Counted from the stretch's first letter, positions 25,852 through 35,324 are shown. The stretch: 64,000 nt of DNA from an uncultured Clostridia bacterium (GCA_946500295.1 CAMMVF010000003.1:62001-126000); one strand, 5' to 3'. Program-made: numbers and translations. The notes: a model not told the origin generated them from the letters alone.

Positions 25852-27374
25852 TTCTTTTCCTCCAATTCTTCGTCTGCAACCTCTATATCCGTCGGAGCGT
25901 CGTAATAATCGGCGTCCCTTTCCTCTTTCTTGTTAAACTTAAATCTTATCCTATCATTTATATGGTCATATTTCAGCATAAACACCGAGGCATACCCCAG
26001 CACTGCCCAGAATATTAAAACCATGAAGCTCTGTTCGTATAACAGTGCTTTCTCAAACAGCGAATAAACGCAATAGGAAAAGATAAAGGAGAATAAACAC
26101 GGAAAGATGGTTCTCCTGAGGTTTTTCTTTTCCATAAACAGGCTCTTTACCATGTGCCTGCAAAGGTGGATGGCAAATGCCAAAAAGATTACAAATCCCA
26201 CTATCCCCGAGCATACGAGGATGGTTACATATCCATTATGCAAATCCGAGAAATGCAGTCCTCCCTCGATGTATTGCTGCGCATAAGGAACCAGGTTTGC
26301 CTTCCCCATTCCGAACAGCGGATAGTTTATAAATATAATCGCCGCTTCCATAAGCAGGCGTATTCTGCCGCTGTCGAGATTTTTATTTTGATGCTTGAAT
26401 GTAACAGGCTCGGTAGCCGCTTCTATAAATTCTCCGGGTGAGATAGTCTGCGTCATACTGTCAGGCAACTGTACCTGCGTTCCTGCTGCAAGAAGCGAGA
26501 CGGTGTACCCTGTAAGCAGCCTTGTTCCTACAAGAATAATACAGACGGCAAGACCCATAGCGATAAAGGAGAAGGTCTTTTTTAAAAGCAGCCGCCAGTT
26601 CATAAGCTCCCTTTCCTTAAACACCCTAAAAAATACATAGGTAAGGGCATATACAACGAGGAATACAAAGGAGGCATTTGAATCCGACAGGTACAGGCAA
26701 ACGAGATTAAAGCCGGACGCTATAAAGAGCAGCCATTTGTTTGGGTTCTTTGAGCCTCGACCCTTTAAAAGCGGAGCCTTAGTCAGCATATGGGCAAAGA
26801 TGATAGACACTGCCGAGATAAAGCCGAGAAGGTTCGGGTTAATAAAAAATCCCGTCAGACGGTTTTCATATATGATACACTCGTAGCCGTACAACTCAAA
26901 TCCCATACTCATACATGCAAACGGAAAGGCGCAAATATTTAACACTGTGGTAAATAGAATAACCAATTTAGCAAGGATATTTATCTCCCTGTAAATTCTC
27001 CGCCTGTTTTTCTCCGTGTGCAGTCCGTAAAACACAAAAAAACAGATGGCAATGTGAGCGTTTATCAGCATATTCCATCCGAAGTTGCTGTTTATATTAA
27101 TAAGCGCAGTAACGGTACAGCTAACGAGATATAGTATGAGGTATTTTACGTATTTTATTTTAAATATACGCCTGTTTCTGATATAGTAGAAGTAAATAAT
27201 CAGCCCCGCCCACGGCATCAGCACATACTGAGCGACAAGGGCGATCTCCCTGATCACGACCACATTTGTAAAAAATAGTGTGAGAAGGTAAACAAGCCTG
27301 AATCTGGATGGATTGAGAAAGAATTTTTTCAATCCCTTGAATCCTTTACTTAACAAATATATCCCTCTATTCAC
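25848..27374 (-). CDS. O-antigen ligase/polymerase-like membrane protein (Wzy_C family)
   Basis: 508 residues with about ten membrane helices and a large extracytoplasmic loop near 290-360 containing SGRIRLLMEAAIIFINYPLFGMGKANLVPYAQQYIEGGLHFSDLHNGYVTILV; the motif around LFGMGKAN and DLHNGYV is the Wzy_C/WaaL signature with its conserved His. It would polymerise or ligate lipid-linked oligosaccharides outside the membrane. GTG start at 27374 just after the sugar transferase stop. The tail (KKEERDADYYDAP) is charged and cytoplasmic. Confidence 0.85.
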   Translation of the reverse strand: MNRGIYLLSKGFKGLKKFFLNPSRFRLVYLLTLFFTNVVVIREIALVAQYVLMPWAGLIIYFYYIRNRRIFKIKYVKYLILYLVSCTVTALININSNFGWNMLINAHIAICFFVFYGLHTEKNRRRIYREINILAKLVILFTTVLNICAFPFACMSMGFELYGYECIIYENRLTGFFINPNLLGFISAVSIIFAHMLTKAPLLKGRGSKNPNKWLLFIASGFNLVCLYLSDSNASFVFLVVYALTYVFFRVFKERELMNWRLLLKKTFSFIAMGLAVCIILVGTRLLTGYTVSLLAAGTQVQLPDSMTQTISPGEFIEAATEPVTFKHQNKNLDSGRIRLLMEAAIIFINYPLFGMGKANLVPYAQQYIEGGLHFSDLHNGYVTILVCSGIVGFVIFLAFAIHLCRHMVKSLFMEKKNLRRTIFPCLFSFIFSYCVYSLFEKALLYEQSFMVLIFWAVLGYASVFMLKYDHINDRIRFKFNKKEERDADYYDAPTDIEVADEELEEKN

Positions 27375-27375
27375 T

Positions 27376-28056
27376 TTAACCGGCGGCTACGCCCGTCAAA
27401 GTTTTAAACATAATTTTGATATCTTTTAAGACCGAAAATGTTCTGATATACTCAAGGTTCAACTTCATTTTCTTTGGTAAAACCAGTCTTACATACTTTT
27501 CGTCCGTGTCCTCTCCATTCATAAAAACCTCCTCGTCCTTAAACTCAATGCTGGCAAGCGAGGTTATCCCTGCCGGCATCAGCAAGGTGGCATACATCTC
27601 AGGCGAATATTTGTTTACATACCTCGGAACCTCGGGACGGGTACCGACAAAGCTCATAGAGCCGGATAAAACATTGAACAGCTGCGGCAGTTCATCCAGC
27701 CGATATTTGCGCAGAAATCGCCCGCAGCCTGTTATCCTGTCATCATCAGTTAAGGTAATTTGCGAAGAATTTTTGTCCTGATTCACTGTCATGGTACGGA
27801 ATTTCAGAATTTTAAATTCCCTTCCCCCGGTCGTGATTCTAATCTGCTTAAATACAGCAGGTCCTTCTGATGTGAATTTTACGACGAGTGAAATTACAAG
27901 CATGGGAATCGCAAGCAAAACTATAAGTACGGCAGACAGGCAAACATCGAGTACTCTTTTCAAAAACAGACTGAATTTCCTATTCAATAATATATCATAG
28001 TATTCTCTTACCTGAGGATTTTTCATATACGAGGGAAGTTTGTCCCAATTAACCAT
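27376..28056 (-). CDS. Bacterial sugar transferase (second copy)
   Basis: 226 residues with one membrane segment (about 33-60) and the landmarks FKILKFRTMT, CGRFLRKYRLDELPQLFNVL and SFVGTRPEVPRY. Monotopic polyprenyl-phosphate sugar-1-phosphate transferase, initiating enzyme for a glycan. It is distinct from the copy at 502-1224: GTRPEV in place of GPRPPL and a different C-terminus (PAGITSLASIEFKDEEV), so it may start a different polymer. First gene of a unit with the polymerase and nadE; ribosome site AGGAGAT. Confidence 0.92.
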   Translation of the reverse strand: MVNWDKLPSYMKNPQVREYYDILLNRKFSLFLKRVLDVCLSAVLIVLLAIPMLVISLVVKFTSEGPAVFKQIRITTGGREFKILKFRTMTVNQDKNSSQITLTDDDRITGCGRFLRKYRLDELPQLFNVLSGSMSFVGTRPEVPRYVNKYSPEMYATLLMPAGITSLASIEFKDEEVFMNGEDTDEKYVRLVLPKKMKLNLEYIRTFSVLKDIKIMFKTLTGVAAG

Positions 28057-28149
28057 AAATCTATCTCCTAGTCTGAATTATTGTAATTATACTACAGGAG
28101 GAAGATTATTTCAATATTCGCGGGAAATCCTTGAAATGGGAAGCCGAGG

Positions 28150-29574
28150 GTGATAAAATTTAGAAAAAAACAGTCGGTGATCGACATGATATACGATTAT
28201 ATTAATTTGAACAGAGAAAGCAAAACTCCCCTCTACAAACAGTTGTACGCCTCGATAAGGAAGGCGATAGAAAGCAACGGACTTACAAAAGGAGACCGCC
28301 TGGTATCAATTCGCAAGCTGTCAAAAGCGCTGAATATAAGCAAAACCACCGTTGAAGCCGCCTATAATCAGCTATGCGCCGAGGGCTATATCAAAAACCA
28401 CCCCCAGCGCGGGTACTTTATTGAGGGGCGAGTACTGAAAATAGAAGAAAAACCGGGAAATATCGGCGCAGACGGGCGCTCACTCCCAACAACGCCGATA
28501 CGCTACGACCTCGGAAGTAAGAGCGTAGCTGTAGATAGCACGGGGATAAGACTGTGGAAGAAATATGTGCGGTCCTATCTCAACAAGGATTATGTCATAG
28601 CCTCCTATGGTGATCCGCAGGGGGAGCCGCAGCTGCGGCGAGCTTTGAGCTTTTACAGCTACAGCGTCAGGGGTGTTATAGCCACAGACGAGAACATAGT
28701 TATAGCAGCCGGAACCCAGTCGGTACTGTATATAATTTGCGGCCTACTCAGAAGCTTTGGAATCAGGATAGCGGTTGAAAGCGAGGCGTCCCCTCATATC
28801 ATCAGGGTATTCATCGACTGCGGCTTTACGGTAATAAAAACCCCAAGTGACAGCGGTGGACTAAGGCTCGATAAGCTTAAAGAGAGCAACCCGGACTTTG
28901 TTCTCATCAACCCCTCCGGTTCCCTAAAAAGCGGCGATAAAATGCAGATGGAGAGACGCTATGAGCTAATTCGTTGGGCTGAAAGCGAGGGAAAGTACAT
29001 TATTGAGGACGACTTCAACGGCGAGATAGTCTATCGCTCCCGCCCGATACCCGCCTTACAGTGCAACAGTCCTAGCAATGTAGTCTATCTAGGCTCATTT
29101 TCCAAGCTTTTGCTGCCCTCGGTGAGAATCGGCTACGCCGTACTGCCTGAGAATCTGTGCTTGCTTTACTCCCACTGCAGGCAGACCTTGAACCAAACGG
29201 CATCCAAACTCGAACAGCTTGCTCTGGCAGATTATATTAAAGACGGACATCTTGAGAGGCATTTGAGACGGCTGAAAAAAATATATGCAAAAAAGAGCGA
29301 GGTGCTCAAGGAAAGTATTATAAAAAATTTCAAGTTAATTGAACCGGAAGCTGGAATCAAGCTGTTTGAAACCTCGCTTGCATACTCGGTCACAATAAAC
29401 AGAGAGATAGATGCCTGCGACTTTCTATCCAAGCTTCAACAAAGCGGGATTGAAATAATAAGCTGTGAAGCTTATGAAGGTCAAACCTCCATAAGGCTCG
29501 GATTTTCCGGAATTGATATTGAGAAAATTGAACCGGCTGTTGAGCTGCTGTGCAGTATAATTGACAAGCTTTAA
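28150..29574 (+). CDS. MocR/GntR-type regulator with aminotransferase domain
   Basis: 474 residues from GTG 28150 (GGGAAG 6 bp upstream); GTG 28177 or ATG 28186 are alternatives. GntR winged helix (about 20-90: TPLYKQLYASIRKAIESNGL, SIRKLSKALNISKTTVEAAYNQLCAEGYI) joined to a fold-type I aminotransferase-like domain with YGDPQGEPQLRRAL, IIEDDFNGEIVYR and the PLP lysine in LGSFSKLLLPSVRIGYAVLP. Family members such as PdxR and GabR use PLP as ligand. No obvious target lies next to it other than the divergent glycan operon. Confidence 0.9.
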   Translation: MIKFRKKQSVIDMIYDYINLNRESKTPLYKQLYASIRKAIESNGLTKGDRLVSIRKLSKALNISKTTVEAAYNQLCAEGYIKNHPQRGYFIEGRVLKIEEKPGNIGADGRSLPTTPIRYDLGSKSVAVDSTGIRLWKKYVRSYLNKDYVIASYGDPQGEPQLRRALSFYSYSVRGVIATDENIVIAAGTQSVLYIICGLLRSFGIRIAVESEASPHIIRVFIDCGFTVIKTPSDSGGLRLDKLKESNPDFVLINPSGSLKSGDKMQMERRYELIRWAESEGKYIIEDDFNGEIVYRSRPIPALQCNSPSNVVYLGSFSKLLLPSVRIGYAVLPENLCLLYSHCRQTLNQTASKLEQLALADYIKDGHLERHLRRLKKIYAKKSEVLKESIIKNFKLIEPEAGIKLFETSLAYSVTINREIDACDFLSKLQQSGIEIISCEAYEGQTSIRLGFSGIDIEKIEPAVELLCSIIDKL

Positions 29575-29582
29575 AGTCAAAA

Positions 29583-29612
29583 TCGGCGCAGATACATCTG
29601 CGCCGAAATTTT
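29583..29612. terminator. Hairpin terminator between convergent regulators
   Basis: TCGGCGCAG (29583-29591), loop ATACAT, CTGCGCCGA (29598-29606), then AATTTTT; the A-run before it lets it work in both directions. Confidence 0.8.
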
Positions 29613-29618
29613 TAATTC

Positions 29619-30074
29619 TTATCTCTCCTTGAGCAGCTTATTAAGCTCCTCCATAAAGGTATTGATATCTTTAAACTGCCTGTAAACCGAGGCGAAACGA
29701 ACATAGGAAACCTCGTCGAGGTTTTTCAAATGCTCCATTACATATTCGCCTATAGCCTTTGAGGTCACCTCACGGTCAACAGAGTTTTGCAGCTTAGACT
29801 CAATGTCGTTGACTATGTCCTCAATAGAATTCAAGGATACCGGGCGCTTCTCGCACGCACGCAAAATCCCGGCTGTGAGCTTATTCCTGTCAAAGGTTTC
29901 TCTGGATTTATCCCTCTTTACAACTATAATCGGCACAGTCTCGATAACCTCATGAGTGGTAAAGCGCTTGCCGCAGCCCATACACTCTCTGCGCCTGCGA
30001 ATACGCTCACCGTCATCGGCAGGACGAGAATCAATAACCTTGCTCTCCTCATTGCCACAGTAAGGACACCTCAT
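29619..30074 (-). CDS. nrdR: Transcriptional repressor NrdR
   Basis: 151 residues from ATG 30074 (GAGGTG upstream; a frame start at 30083 falls in the ribosome site). N-terminal zinc ribbon CPYCG...[12 protein letters not shown] (about 3-36) and an ATP-cone domain (about 46-136, [32 protein letters not shown]). NrdR binds NrdR boxes and shuts ribonucleotide reductase genes when dATP is high. No ribonucleotide reductase gene lies in the window. Confidence 0.96.
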   Translation of the reverse strand: MRCPYCGNEESKVIDSRPADDGERIRRRRECMGCGKRFTTHEVIETVPIIVVKRDKSRETFDRNKLTAGILRACEKRPVSLNSIEDIVNDIESKLQNSVDREVTSKAIGEYVMEHLKNLDEVSYVRFASVYRQFKDINTFMEELNKLLKER

Positions 30075-30179
30075 AACAAACACCTCGCATGCAATATTTC
30101 TTTATTGTAATTATATCACATATTATTATTGAAAAGCAAGAGAATACTAAACATTGAGCCCGAAAACTTGATGTTTGTG

Positions 30180-30992
30180 CTAATCTTTATCTGTTTTACC
30201 GAAAAACTCACTTACAATTTTCTTCACATATTCATAGGAATTTACAAGCTGTGCCATATCGTCGTAATTACAACGGTAAACCTCCAGCATAAAATCTCCC
30301 GAGTATGAATTTTTCTTGAGAATTTCAAACAGTCTTTGATAATCAACATCTCCCGCACCGGGCAGCAGACAGTCATTGCCGGCGTTGTTGTCATTTATAT
30401 GAATATGGACTAGCCTGTCTCCCATTGCCTCGCACATCTCATAGGGATCAACTCCCGCTCTGACAGCCTGCTTGATATCAAAAACAAAGCTTGCGTTTGA
30501 GCCAAGGTAATCCTTCATCTTGCGAATGAAGTCGGGGTACTGACTGCGAAAAACATTTACATTCTCCTGAGCCACCGTCACCCCGTACTGTCTACCGATA
30601 TTAGCAAGCTCCCCGAATTTTTCAAAGTATTCCTCGTCGCTGATTCCTGTTTCGGCAGTTTTGCGGTCACCGTGTATTACCAGGATTTTTGCTCCAAGGC
30701 TTTGAGCGCAGGTAAAATAATTTTTATAAAATTCCAGTGAGTCCTTGTATCTGTTAACATAATCGGTAAAAATCAAATACGGCTCATATCCCGAGGTGAA
30801 CGGATGCATAGATTTAACCTGCGCGCCAAAGCTTTTTAGCATAGAATCTAAATCTAAAATGTACGGATTTTGTATCTCACTTATTGTATTGAAAAATATC
30901 TCAAGGAGATCAATTCCGTTTTCAAGCAGCTGAGTTACAGCAATTTTAGTCTCCATAGGATAGAGGCATGCAGTTGAAACACCAACCTTCAT
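30180..30992 (-). CDS. Sugar phosphate isomerase/epimerase-like TIM-barrel protein
   Basis: 270 residues of the AP endonuclease family 2/xylose isomerase-like barrel: KVGVSTACLYPMET, VKSMHPFTSGYEP, KILVIHGDRK, VTVAQENVNVFRS, SFVFDIKQAVRAG, VHINDNNAGNDCLLPGAGDVDY and FMLEVYRCNYDD. The carboxylate and His residues in QEN, FDIKQ, HIND and LEVY are the usual metal ligands. Substrate unknown. It starts 4 bp after lgt and is cotranscribed with it. Confidence 0.85.
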   Translation of the reverse strand: MKVGVSTACLYPMETKIAVTQLLENGIDLLEIFFNTISEIQNPYILDLDSMLKSFGAQVKSMHPFTSGYEPYLIFTDYVNRYKDSLEFYKNYFTCAQSLGAKILVIHGDRKTAETGISDEEYFEKFGELANIGRQYGVTVAQENVNVFRSQYPDFIRKMKDYLGSNASFVFDIKQAVRAGVDPYEMCEAMGDRLVHIHINDNNAGNDCLLPGAGDVDYQRLFEILKKNSYSGDFMLEVYRCNYDDMAQLVNSYEYVKKIVSEFFGKTDKD

Positions 30993-30996
30993 CTTA

Positions 30997-31833
30997 TCAC
31001 CGCTCTGCTTCCCCTGTAGCAGGGGTTTTATTTATAAATTTTATTCCCCTTACCTTGCCGATTATGAAATAAATTAATGCAAGCGCAAAAATTCCAATGC
31101 TTATCCACTGCGAGGTTGACAGAGGTCCCCAAAAGCCTCGGATTTCGTCTCCTCTGAAAAACTCGTCTATAAACCTGACCACAGGGTAGGTAAAGGCGTA
31201 AACCATCCACAGGCTGCCCTTGCGGATTGTATTTTTGCTGTGCAAAACGGCAAGGAGAATAAAGATGAGAAGGTTGAAAAACGCCTCTATCAGCGGAAGC
31301 GGCAGTCGGCAAACTCCGTTAGCAGCCTCAGACAGAGAATTTGTATAGGTAAAGCCTATTGGAAATTCTATTCCATAGCAGCAGCCGCCGAGAAAACAGC
31401 CTATTCTGCCGAAAAGGTGAAACAGTGGTATGCACGGTACGAGTAAATCGCAGTAAAGCCCCACATCCTTTTTTGTAGTTTTTAAATAAATTAAAGCAGC
31501 TATCGCTCCGCCGATAAGTCCGCCGTAGAACACCATTCCGCCGATTTGAGCGCCAAGCAGGGAAAGTCCTGCCCAAAAGTTTTCAAAGAACTCGTCTGTA
31601 TGGGTGAGTATCGTGATGATGTTATCTATATTTGTGATTCCGTATAAAATGTGAGAACCGACAAATATACCCAGAGCAATCCACAACCCCAGAAAGATTG
31701 TAGTAGCCGGATCTATCTCTCCCCTTTTTTTATAGCGTATAAAGCAGTAGGCAATACAGCACAAGAATCCGATAGATACCATAATGCCATAGCTCGACAG
31801 CGGATATCCGAAAACATAAACATAGGGATACAT
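30997..31833 (-). CDS. lgt: Prolipoprotein diacylglyceryl transferase
   Basis: 278 residues from ATG 31833; GGAGG lies 7 bp upstream, so the longer TTG-started frame (31845) is rejected. Seven-helix enzyme with YGIMVSIGFLCC near the N-terminus and the signature FGRIGCFLGGCCYG; LIEAFFNL and the C-terminal GxxLSxSQWISI-like TSQWISIGI agree. It adds diacylglycerol to the lipobox Cys of prolipoproteins at the outer face of the membrane. A hairpin with a T-run ends just before its ribosome site. Confidence 0.95.
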   Translation of the reverse strand: MYPYVYVFGYPLSSYGIMVSIGFLCCIAYCFIRYKKRGEIDPATTIFLGLWIALGIFVGSHILYGITNIDNIITILTHTDEFFENFWAGLSLLGAQIGGMVFYGGLIGGAIAALIYLKTTKKDVGLYCDLLVPCIPLFHLFGRIGCFLGGCCYGIEFPIGFTYTNSLSEAANGVCRLPLPLIEAFFNLLIFILLAVLHSKNTIRKGSLWMVYAFTYPVVRFIDEFFRGDEIRGFWGPLSTSQWISIGIFALALIYFIIGKVRGIKFINKTPATGEAER

Positions 31834-31851
31834 ATTTTCCTCCAAAAATAA

Positions 31852-31877
31852 CGGGCGTTCTGGTTTCAGAACACCCG
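31852..31877 (-). terminator. Hairpin between the Gln/Asn-rich gene and lgt
   Basis: CGGGCGTTCTG (31852-31862) pairs, with one mismatch, with CAGAACACCCG (31867-31877); on the minus strand it is followed by TTATTTTT and then at once by the lgt ribosome site GGAGG. It may terminate the upstream gene or attenuate lgt. Confidence 0.7.
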
Positions 31878-31920
31878 CAAATATACTATTGCCTTAATTT
31901 GGATATTTATCCGTCATTTC

Positions 31921-32709
31921 TTAGCTGTAGGAATTCAAGATACTGTTAATGGTTGAATAATCTGAGGAGTTGAAGCCTACACAAGCAGTGCAGTGGCACA
32001 GGCAACTTACAAAGGAAATAAGAACGAATACAAGTGCGATTATAGAGAGAACAAGACCTGCTGTAGCGAGAGAATCGCGGTTGGGTGACTTCATTCCCTG
32101 AGCCGCCATTACAATTCCGACAATGGCAGCTGCCAATGCTATAACAGCCATAATAGTACCTACTACAACCGAAGCCTGATATCCTGAAACAGCGTTGCTA
32201 TACCCTGACCATCCGCTGTTTGTGATATTTCCAGCACATACGCACATTGCAAGCATAGAAATAATATTCAACAGCAAGCTGCCAAGACCGCAAACGGTAG
32301 AAATAACGCCCTTCTTGTGGTCGTCAACTCCGCCGGGAATCATGTTGTTTATCTTGTTGTCAACCTGAGACATAAACGGGTTGTTGGGCTGAGTGTTGTG
32401 GTTGTGACCGCCGAACGGGGAGTTATTCTGAGGCGGCTGATTACCGAACGGATTGTTGTTCTGCGGCTGTGCGTTAAACGGAGAAGCCTGCTGGGGTTGA
32501 TTGCCGCCCTGCGGTTGAGCGTTAAACGGAGAAGCCTGCTGAGGCTGATTGCCGCCCTGCGGCTGTGCGCTAAACGGGGAAGCCTGCTGGGACTGATCGC
32601 CGCTCTGAGGTTGCGTGTTAAACGGGTTATTGTTCTGCGGTTGATTGAACGGAGAATTATTCTGGTTATTCTGGTTATTCTGATTATTGGGGAAGTTGTT
32701 GTTATCCAC
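31921..32709 (-). CDS. Gln/Asn/Pro-rich protein with tandem repeats and two or three membrane segments
   Basis: 262 residues from GTG 32709, 7 bp after AGGAGGG. The first 115 residues are low-complexity Asn, Gln and Pro, including three 16-residue repeats (ASPFNAQPQGGNQPQQ). The C-terminal half has hydrophobic stretches near 137-158, 180-205 and 216-240 with the pattern GLGSLLLNIIS, IMAVIALAAAIVGIVMAAQG and LATAGLVLSIIALV, resembling the DUF4190 membrane hairpin. Function unknown. The cytoplasmic repeat tail may bind partners (inference). Confidence 0.75.
   Translation of the reverse strand: MDNNNFPNNQNNQNNQNNSPFNQPQNNNPFNTQPQSGDQSQQASPFSAQPQGGNQPQQASPFNAQPQGGNQPQQASPFNAQPQNNNPFGNQPPQNNSPFGGHNHNTQPNNPFMSQVDNKINNMIPGGVDDHKKGVISTVCGLGSLLLNIISMLAMCVCAGNITNSGWSGYSNAVSGYQASVVVGTIMAVIALAAAIVGIVMAAQGMKSPNRDSLATAGLVLSIIALVFVLISFVSCLCHCTACVGFNSSDYSTINSILNSYS
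32461..32610 (-). repeat. 48-bp tandem repeat inside the Gln/Asn-rich gene
   Basis: About three copies of a 48-bp unit encoding ASPFNAQPQGGNQPQQ, with synonymous differences between copies (CTGCGGCTGTGCG versus CTGCGGTTGAGCG). The in-frame unit makes copy number a likely source of strain variation. Confidence 0.85.
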
Positions 32710-32834
32710 TTATGTACCCTCCTAAATAAAGTTATTACTTTATTAAAAGTCTACCATTATAATCGAACTTTGTCAAGAATAGATGATGGACTTTTTAATA
32801 AAATGTGAATTTACATTTTATCCCAACAGCTCAC

Positions 32835-34622
32835 TTAGTATTCCTCTGTCACAAGATATAAAGCGGTAAACGGCGAAAGGTCAAAATGGTAATTTCCATT
32901 ATTATCAGGGGTATAAATTTTTCCACTCTCAGCGCTCCAGCCACCGTATATATCTCTGTCGCTTGAGAGCAGTAAAGTGAGAGAATTGCTGCCCTCTGCT
33001 CTAAGCTCATAATCCTCCCATCTCTGACCTGAAAAATTAAACACGCAGATTATCCTCTGTCCCTCGCATTTTCTTTCAAAGGAATAAATGCATTTTTCCT
33101 CGCTTTTGCAATCAAGCCATGAGAATCCGTCGGAGCAAAAATCATTTTTATACAAAGCAGGGTGGTAAAGATATATGCGGCTCAAATCTCTGATAAACCT
33201 ATGAAAGGAGTCGTGGTTTGGAAATTTAAGTATGTCCCAGTCCTGCTCGCATTTTTCGCTCCACTCACGCAGCTGACCTATTTCATTGCCCATGAAGTTC
33301 AACTTTTTACCCGGGTGAGCATACATATACATATAAAACGCCCTTGCCTGAGGAAATTTACCCTCGTACTCTCCGTACATCTTTTGCAGTATAGTCGCCT
33401 TGCCGTGAACGACCTCATCGTGCGACAGCGGCAGTATGTAACGCTCATTGTAGTAGTACATCATGGAAAAAGTAAGTCTGTGATAATGCTTATGTCTCTC
33501 CCATGGCGCTGTCTTGAAAAATCCCAGAGTGTCGTTCATCCAACCCATATCCCATTTATAATCAAAGCCAAGCCCTCCGTCATCCACAGGAGCGGTAACC
33601 ATGGGGAAATTTGTCGAGTCCTCGGCAAACAGCATTATGCCGCCGTGACGCTGTTTAAGCCCCTTATTCATCACCTTAAGGAAGTTTACGGCGTTGCCGT
33701 TTACTCCCCTTGCCGGGTCGCCCTGCCAATATATAATGCGGCTGATAGCATCCATTCTCAAGCCGTCAAAGTGAAATTTTCCAAGCCACATATCCGCCGC
33801 TGACTGTAGAAAGCTCCTTACCTCTCCTCTTGAATGAATGAAGTTACAGCTTCCCCATTCGCTTACTCCTACGTCGTTGTTCGGGTATTCATAAAGATGA
33901 GTGCCATCGTAATTTGCCAGGGCATAATCGTCAATGGCAAAATGTACGGGAACAAAGTCGTTTATAACTCCGATTCCGTTTTGATGAAGTTTATCTATCA
34001 GCTCCATCAGCTCGTAACAGCTTCCATACCTGGAGGTCGGGCTGAAAAATCCAGTGTTCTGGTATCCCCATGACTCGTCACAGGGGTGCTCGCTCACAGG
34101 CAAAAACTCAACATAGTTATATCCGTTCTCCTTAACATAGTCTATGAGCAATGGCGCCAGCTCGCGGTAGGTATAAAAGCTTCCGTCGCTTTTGACCTTC
34201 CACGAGCCCAAGTGAAGCTCATATATATTGAGGGGCTCGTTATATCGGTTTGTTCTGTTATTCATCCACTGCTCATCATGGAATTCAAAGCAGTCGAGGT
34301 CTCTGACTATTGAGGCATTGTGCGGGCGAAGCTCCATCCCAAAGCCGTAGGGGTCGCAATGATCTATAAAATTGCCGTCCGGCTTGTATATTCTGAATTT
34401 ATACATCATCCCCTCTTTGACATTCGGCACAGTACACTCAAAAAAGTTGTCCTTTACCCTGTCCATTTCTATCTCCTGCCAATCGGTAAATTCCCCTATG
34501 ATAGCAACCTTGAGGGCGGCAGGCGCAAAGGTGCGAAACACCACGCCGCCTTCAGTAAAATGAGCTCCCAAATACTCGTAGACGTCAAAAGCCTCTCCCA
34601 TATAAAACTTATGCAAATTCAT
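32835..34622 (-). CDS. glgB: 1,4-alpha-glucan branching enzyme
   Basis: 595 residues: N-terminal CBM48 (about 15-110, GGVVFRTFAPAALKVAIIGEFTDW) and a GH13 barrel with YVEFLPVSEHP, FHFDGLRMDAIS (nucleophile Asp), LFAEDST (acid/base Glu) and LPLSHDEVVHGK (third carboxylate), then a beta-sandwich tail. It makes alpha-1,6 branches in glycogen. It lacks the N1 domain of the longer enzymes. No other glycogen gene is adjacent, so it is a monocistronic branching enzyme here. Ribosome site AAGGAG. Confidence 0.94.
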   Translation of the reverse strand: MNLHKFYMGEAFDVYEYLGAHFTEGGVVFRTFAPAALKVAIIGEFTDWQEIEMDRVKDNFFECTVPNVKEGMMYKFRIYKPDGNFIDHCDPYGFGMELRPHNASIVRDLDCFEFHDEQWMNNRTNRYNEPLNIYELHLGSWKVKSDGSFYTYRELAPLLIDYVKENGYNYVEFLPVSEHPCDESWGYQNTGFFSPTSRYGSCYELMELIDKLHQNGIGVINDFVPVHFAIDDYALANYDGTHLYEYPNNDVGVSEWGSCNFIHSRGEVRSFLQSAADMWLGKFHFDGLRMDAISRIIYWQGDPARGVNGNAVNFLKVMNKGLKQRHGGIMLFAEDSTNFPMVTAPVDDGGLGFDYKWDMGWMNDTLGFFKTAPWERHKHYHRLTFSMMYYYNERYILPLSHDEVVHGKATILQKMYGEYEGKFPQARAFYMYMYAHPGKKLNFMGNEIGQLREWSEKCEQDWDILKFPNHDSFHRFIRDLSRIYLYHPALYKNDFCSDGFSWLDCKSEEKCIYSFERKCEGQRIICVFNFSGQRWEDYELRAEGSNSLTLLLSSDRDIYGGWSAESGKIYTPDNNGNYHFDLSPFTALYLVTEEY

Positions 34623-34635
34623 TTTTCCATTCTCC

Positions 34636-34664
34636 TTGACAAGCGTAAATTATTAGACTATAGT
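34636..34664 (+). promoter_or_regulatory. Promoter of the TetR-type gene
   Basis: TTGACA (34636-34641), 17 bp, TATAGT (34659-34664), about 90 bp before the start codon. Its -35 overlaps the glgB ribosome-site region on the other strand. Confidence 0.65.
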
Positions 34665-34760
34665 TAATTATACATCAACAGTATATAAACGCTATCTACA
34701 ATAATTGATTTACGTCGTTTAATTAACTATTTTAAAAAAATGTCTAACAAGGAGAAGTAT

Positions 34761-35324
34761 ATGGATTTAAGGGTTGTAAAAACTAAACGAAGCATCAAAG
34801 CCGCCTTTTTGGAGCTAAGACGAAAAAAGCCGATTGAAAAAATCACGGTAAAGGAACTGGCCGATCTGGCTATGATAAACAAGGGTACATTTTATCTACA
34901 CTATCAGGATATTTATAATCTCTCGGACGAGATCGAAAATGAGTTTATAGACGATATTATCAAGGATGTTCCCGAGCTTGAACCCGGAGAAGAAGGCCTT
35001 AACTATCCCCTGATTACAAAAAAGGTAATGATAGCCATGTATAACCGTGGAGAAGAAGCAAACGCCCTGTTTTCATACGGCAGAGATTGGATTTTAGTTA
35101 CCAAGGTTGAAAATATACTGCTTAAGAAATTTAGCGAAGGCTCGGCTTTATTCGCAGACAACCCCGAGCTTGAAATTGCGGTTCGCATACTTAGCCGGGG
35201 TACGTTTTCCCTAAGTCTGGGCGGTGAAAAATATGACAGAGAAACCATATTGAACACGGTAACAAAAATGGCTGAACAGCTGACAAAAACCTACAGCAAC
35301 ATTACAGAACAACGCTCGCCGTAA
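34761..35324 (+). CDS. TetR/AcrR family transcriptional regulator
   Basis: 187 residues from ATG 34761, 6 bp after AAGGAG; ATG 34740 lacks a ribosome site. TetR N-terminal helix-turn-helix (about 5-55: RSIKAAFLELRRKKPIEKITVKELADLAMINKGTFYLHYQDIYNLSDEI). The C-terminal ligand domain is divergent and contains GRDWILVTKVENILLKKFSEGSALF. Ligand and target unknown. It is divergent from glgB. Confidence 0.9.
   Translation: MDLRVVKTKRSIKAAFLELRRKKPIEKITVKELADLAMINKGTFYLHYQDIYNLSDEIENEFIDDIIKDVPELEPGEEGLNYPLITKKVMIAMYNRGEEANALFSYGRDWILVTKVENILLKKFSEGSALFADNPELEIAVRILSRGTFSLSLGGEKYDRETILNTVTKMAEQLTKTYSNITEQRSP

Noticed and set aside
31028..31312. Frames opposite or overlapping lgt
   Set aside because: Overlap the well-supported lgt; no signals.
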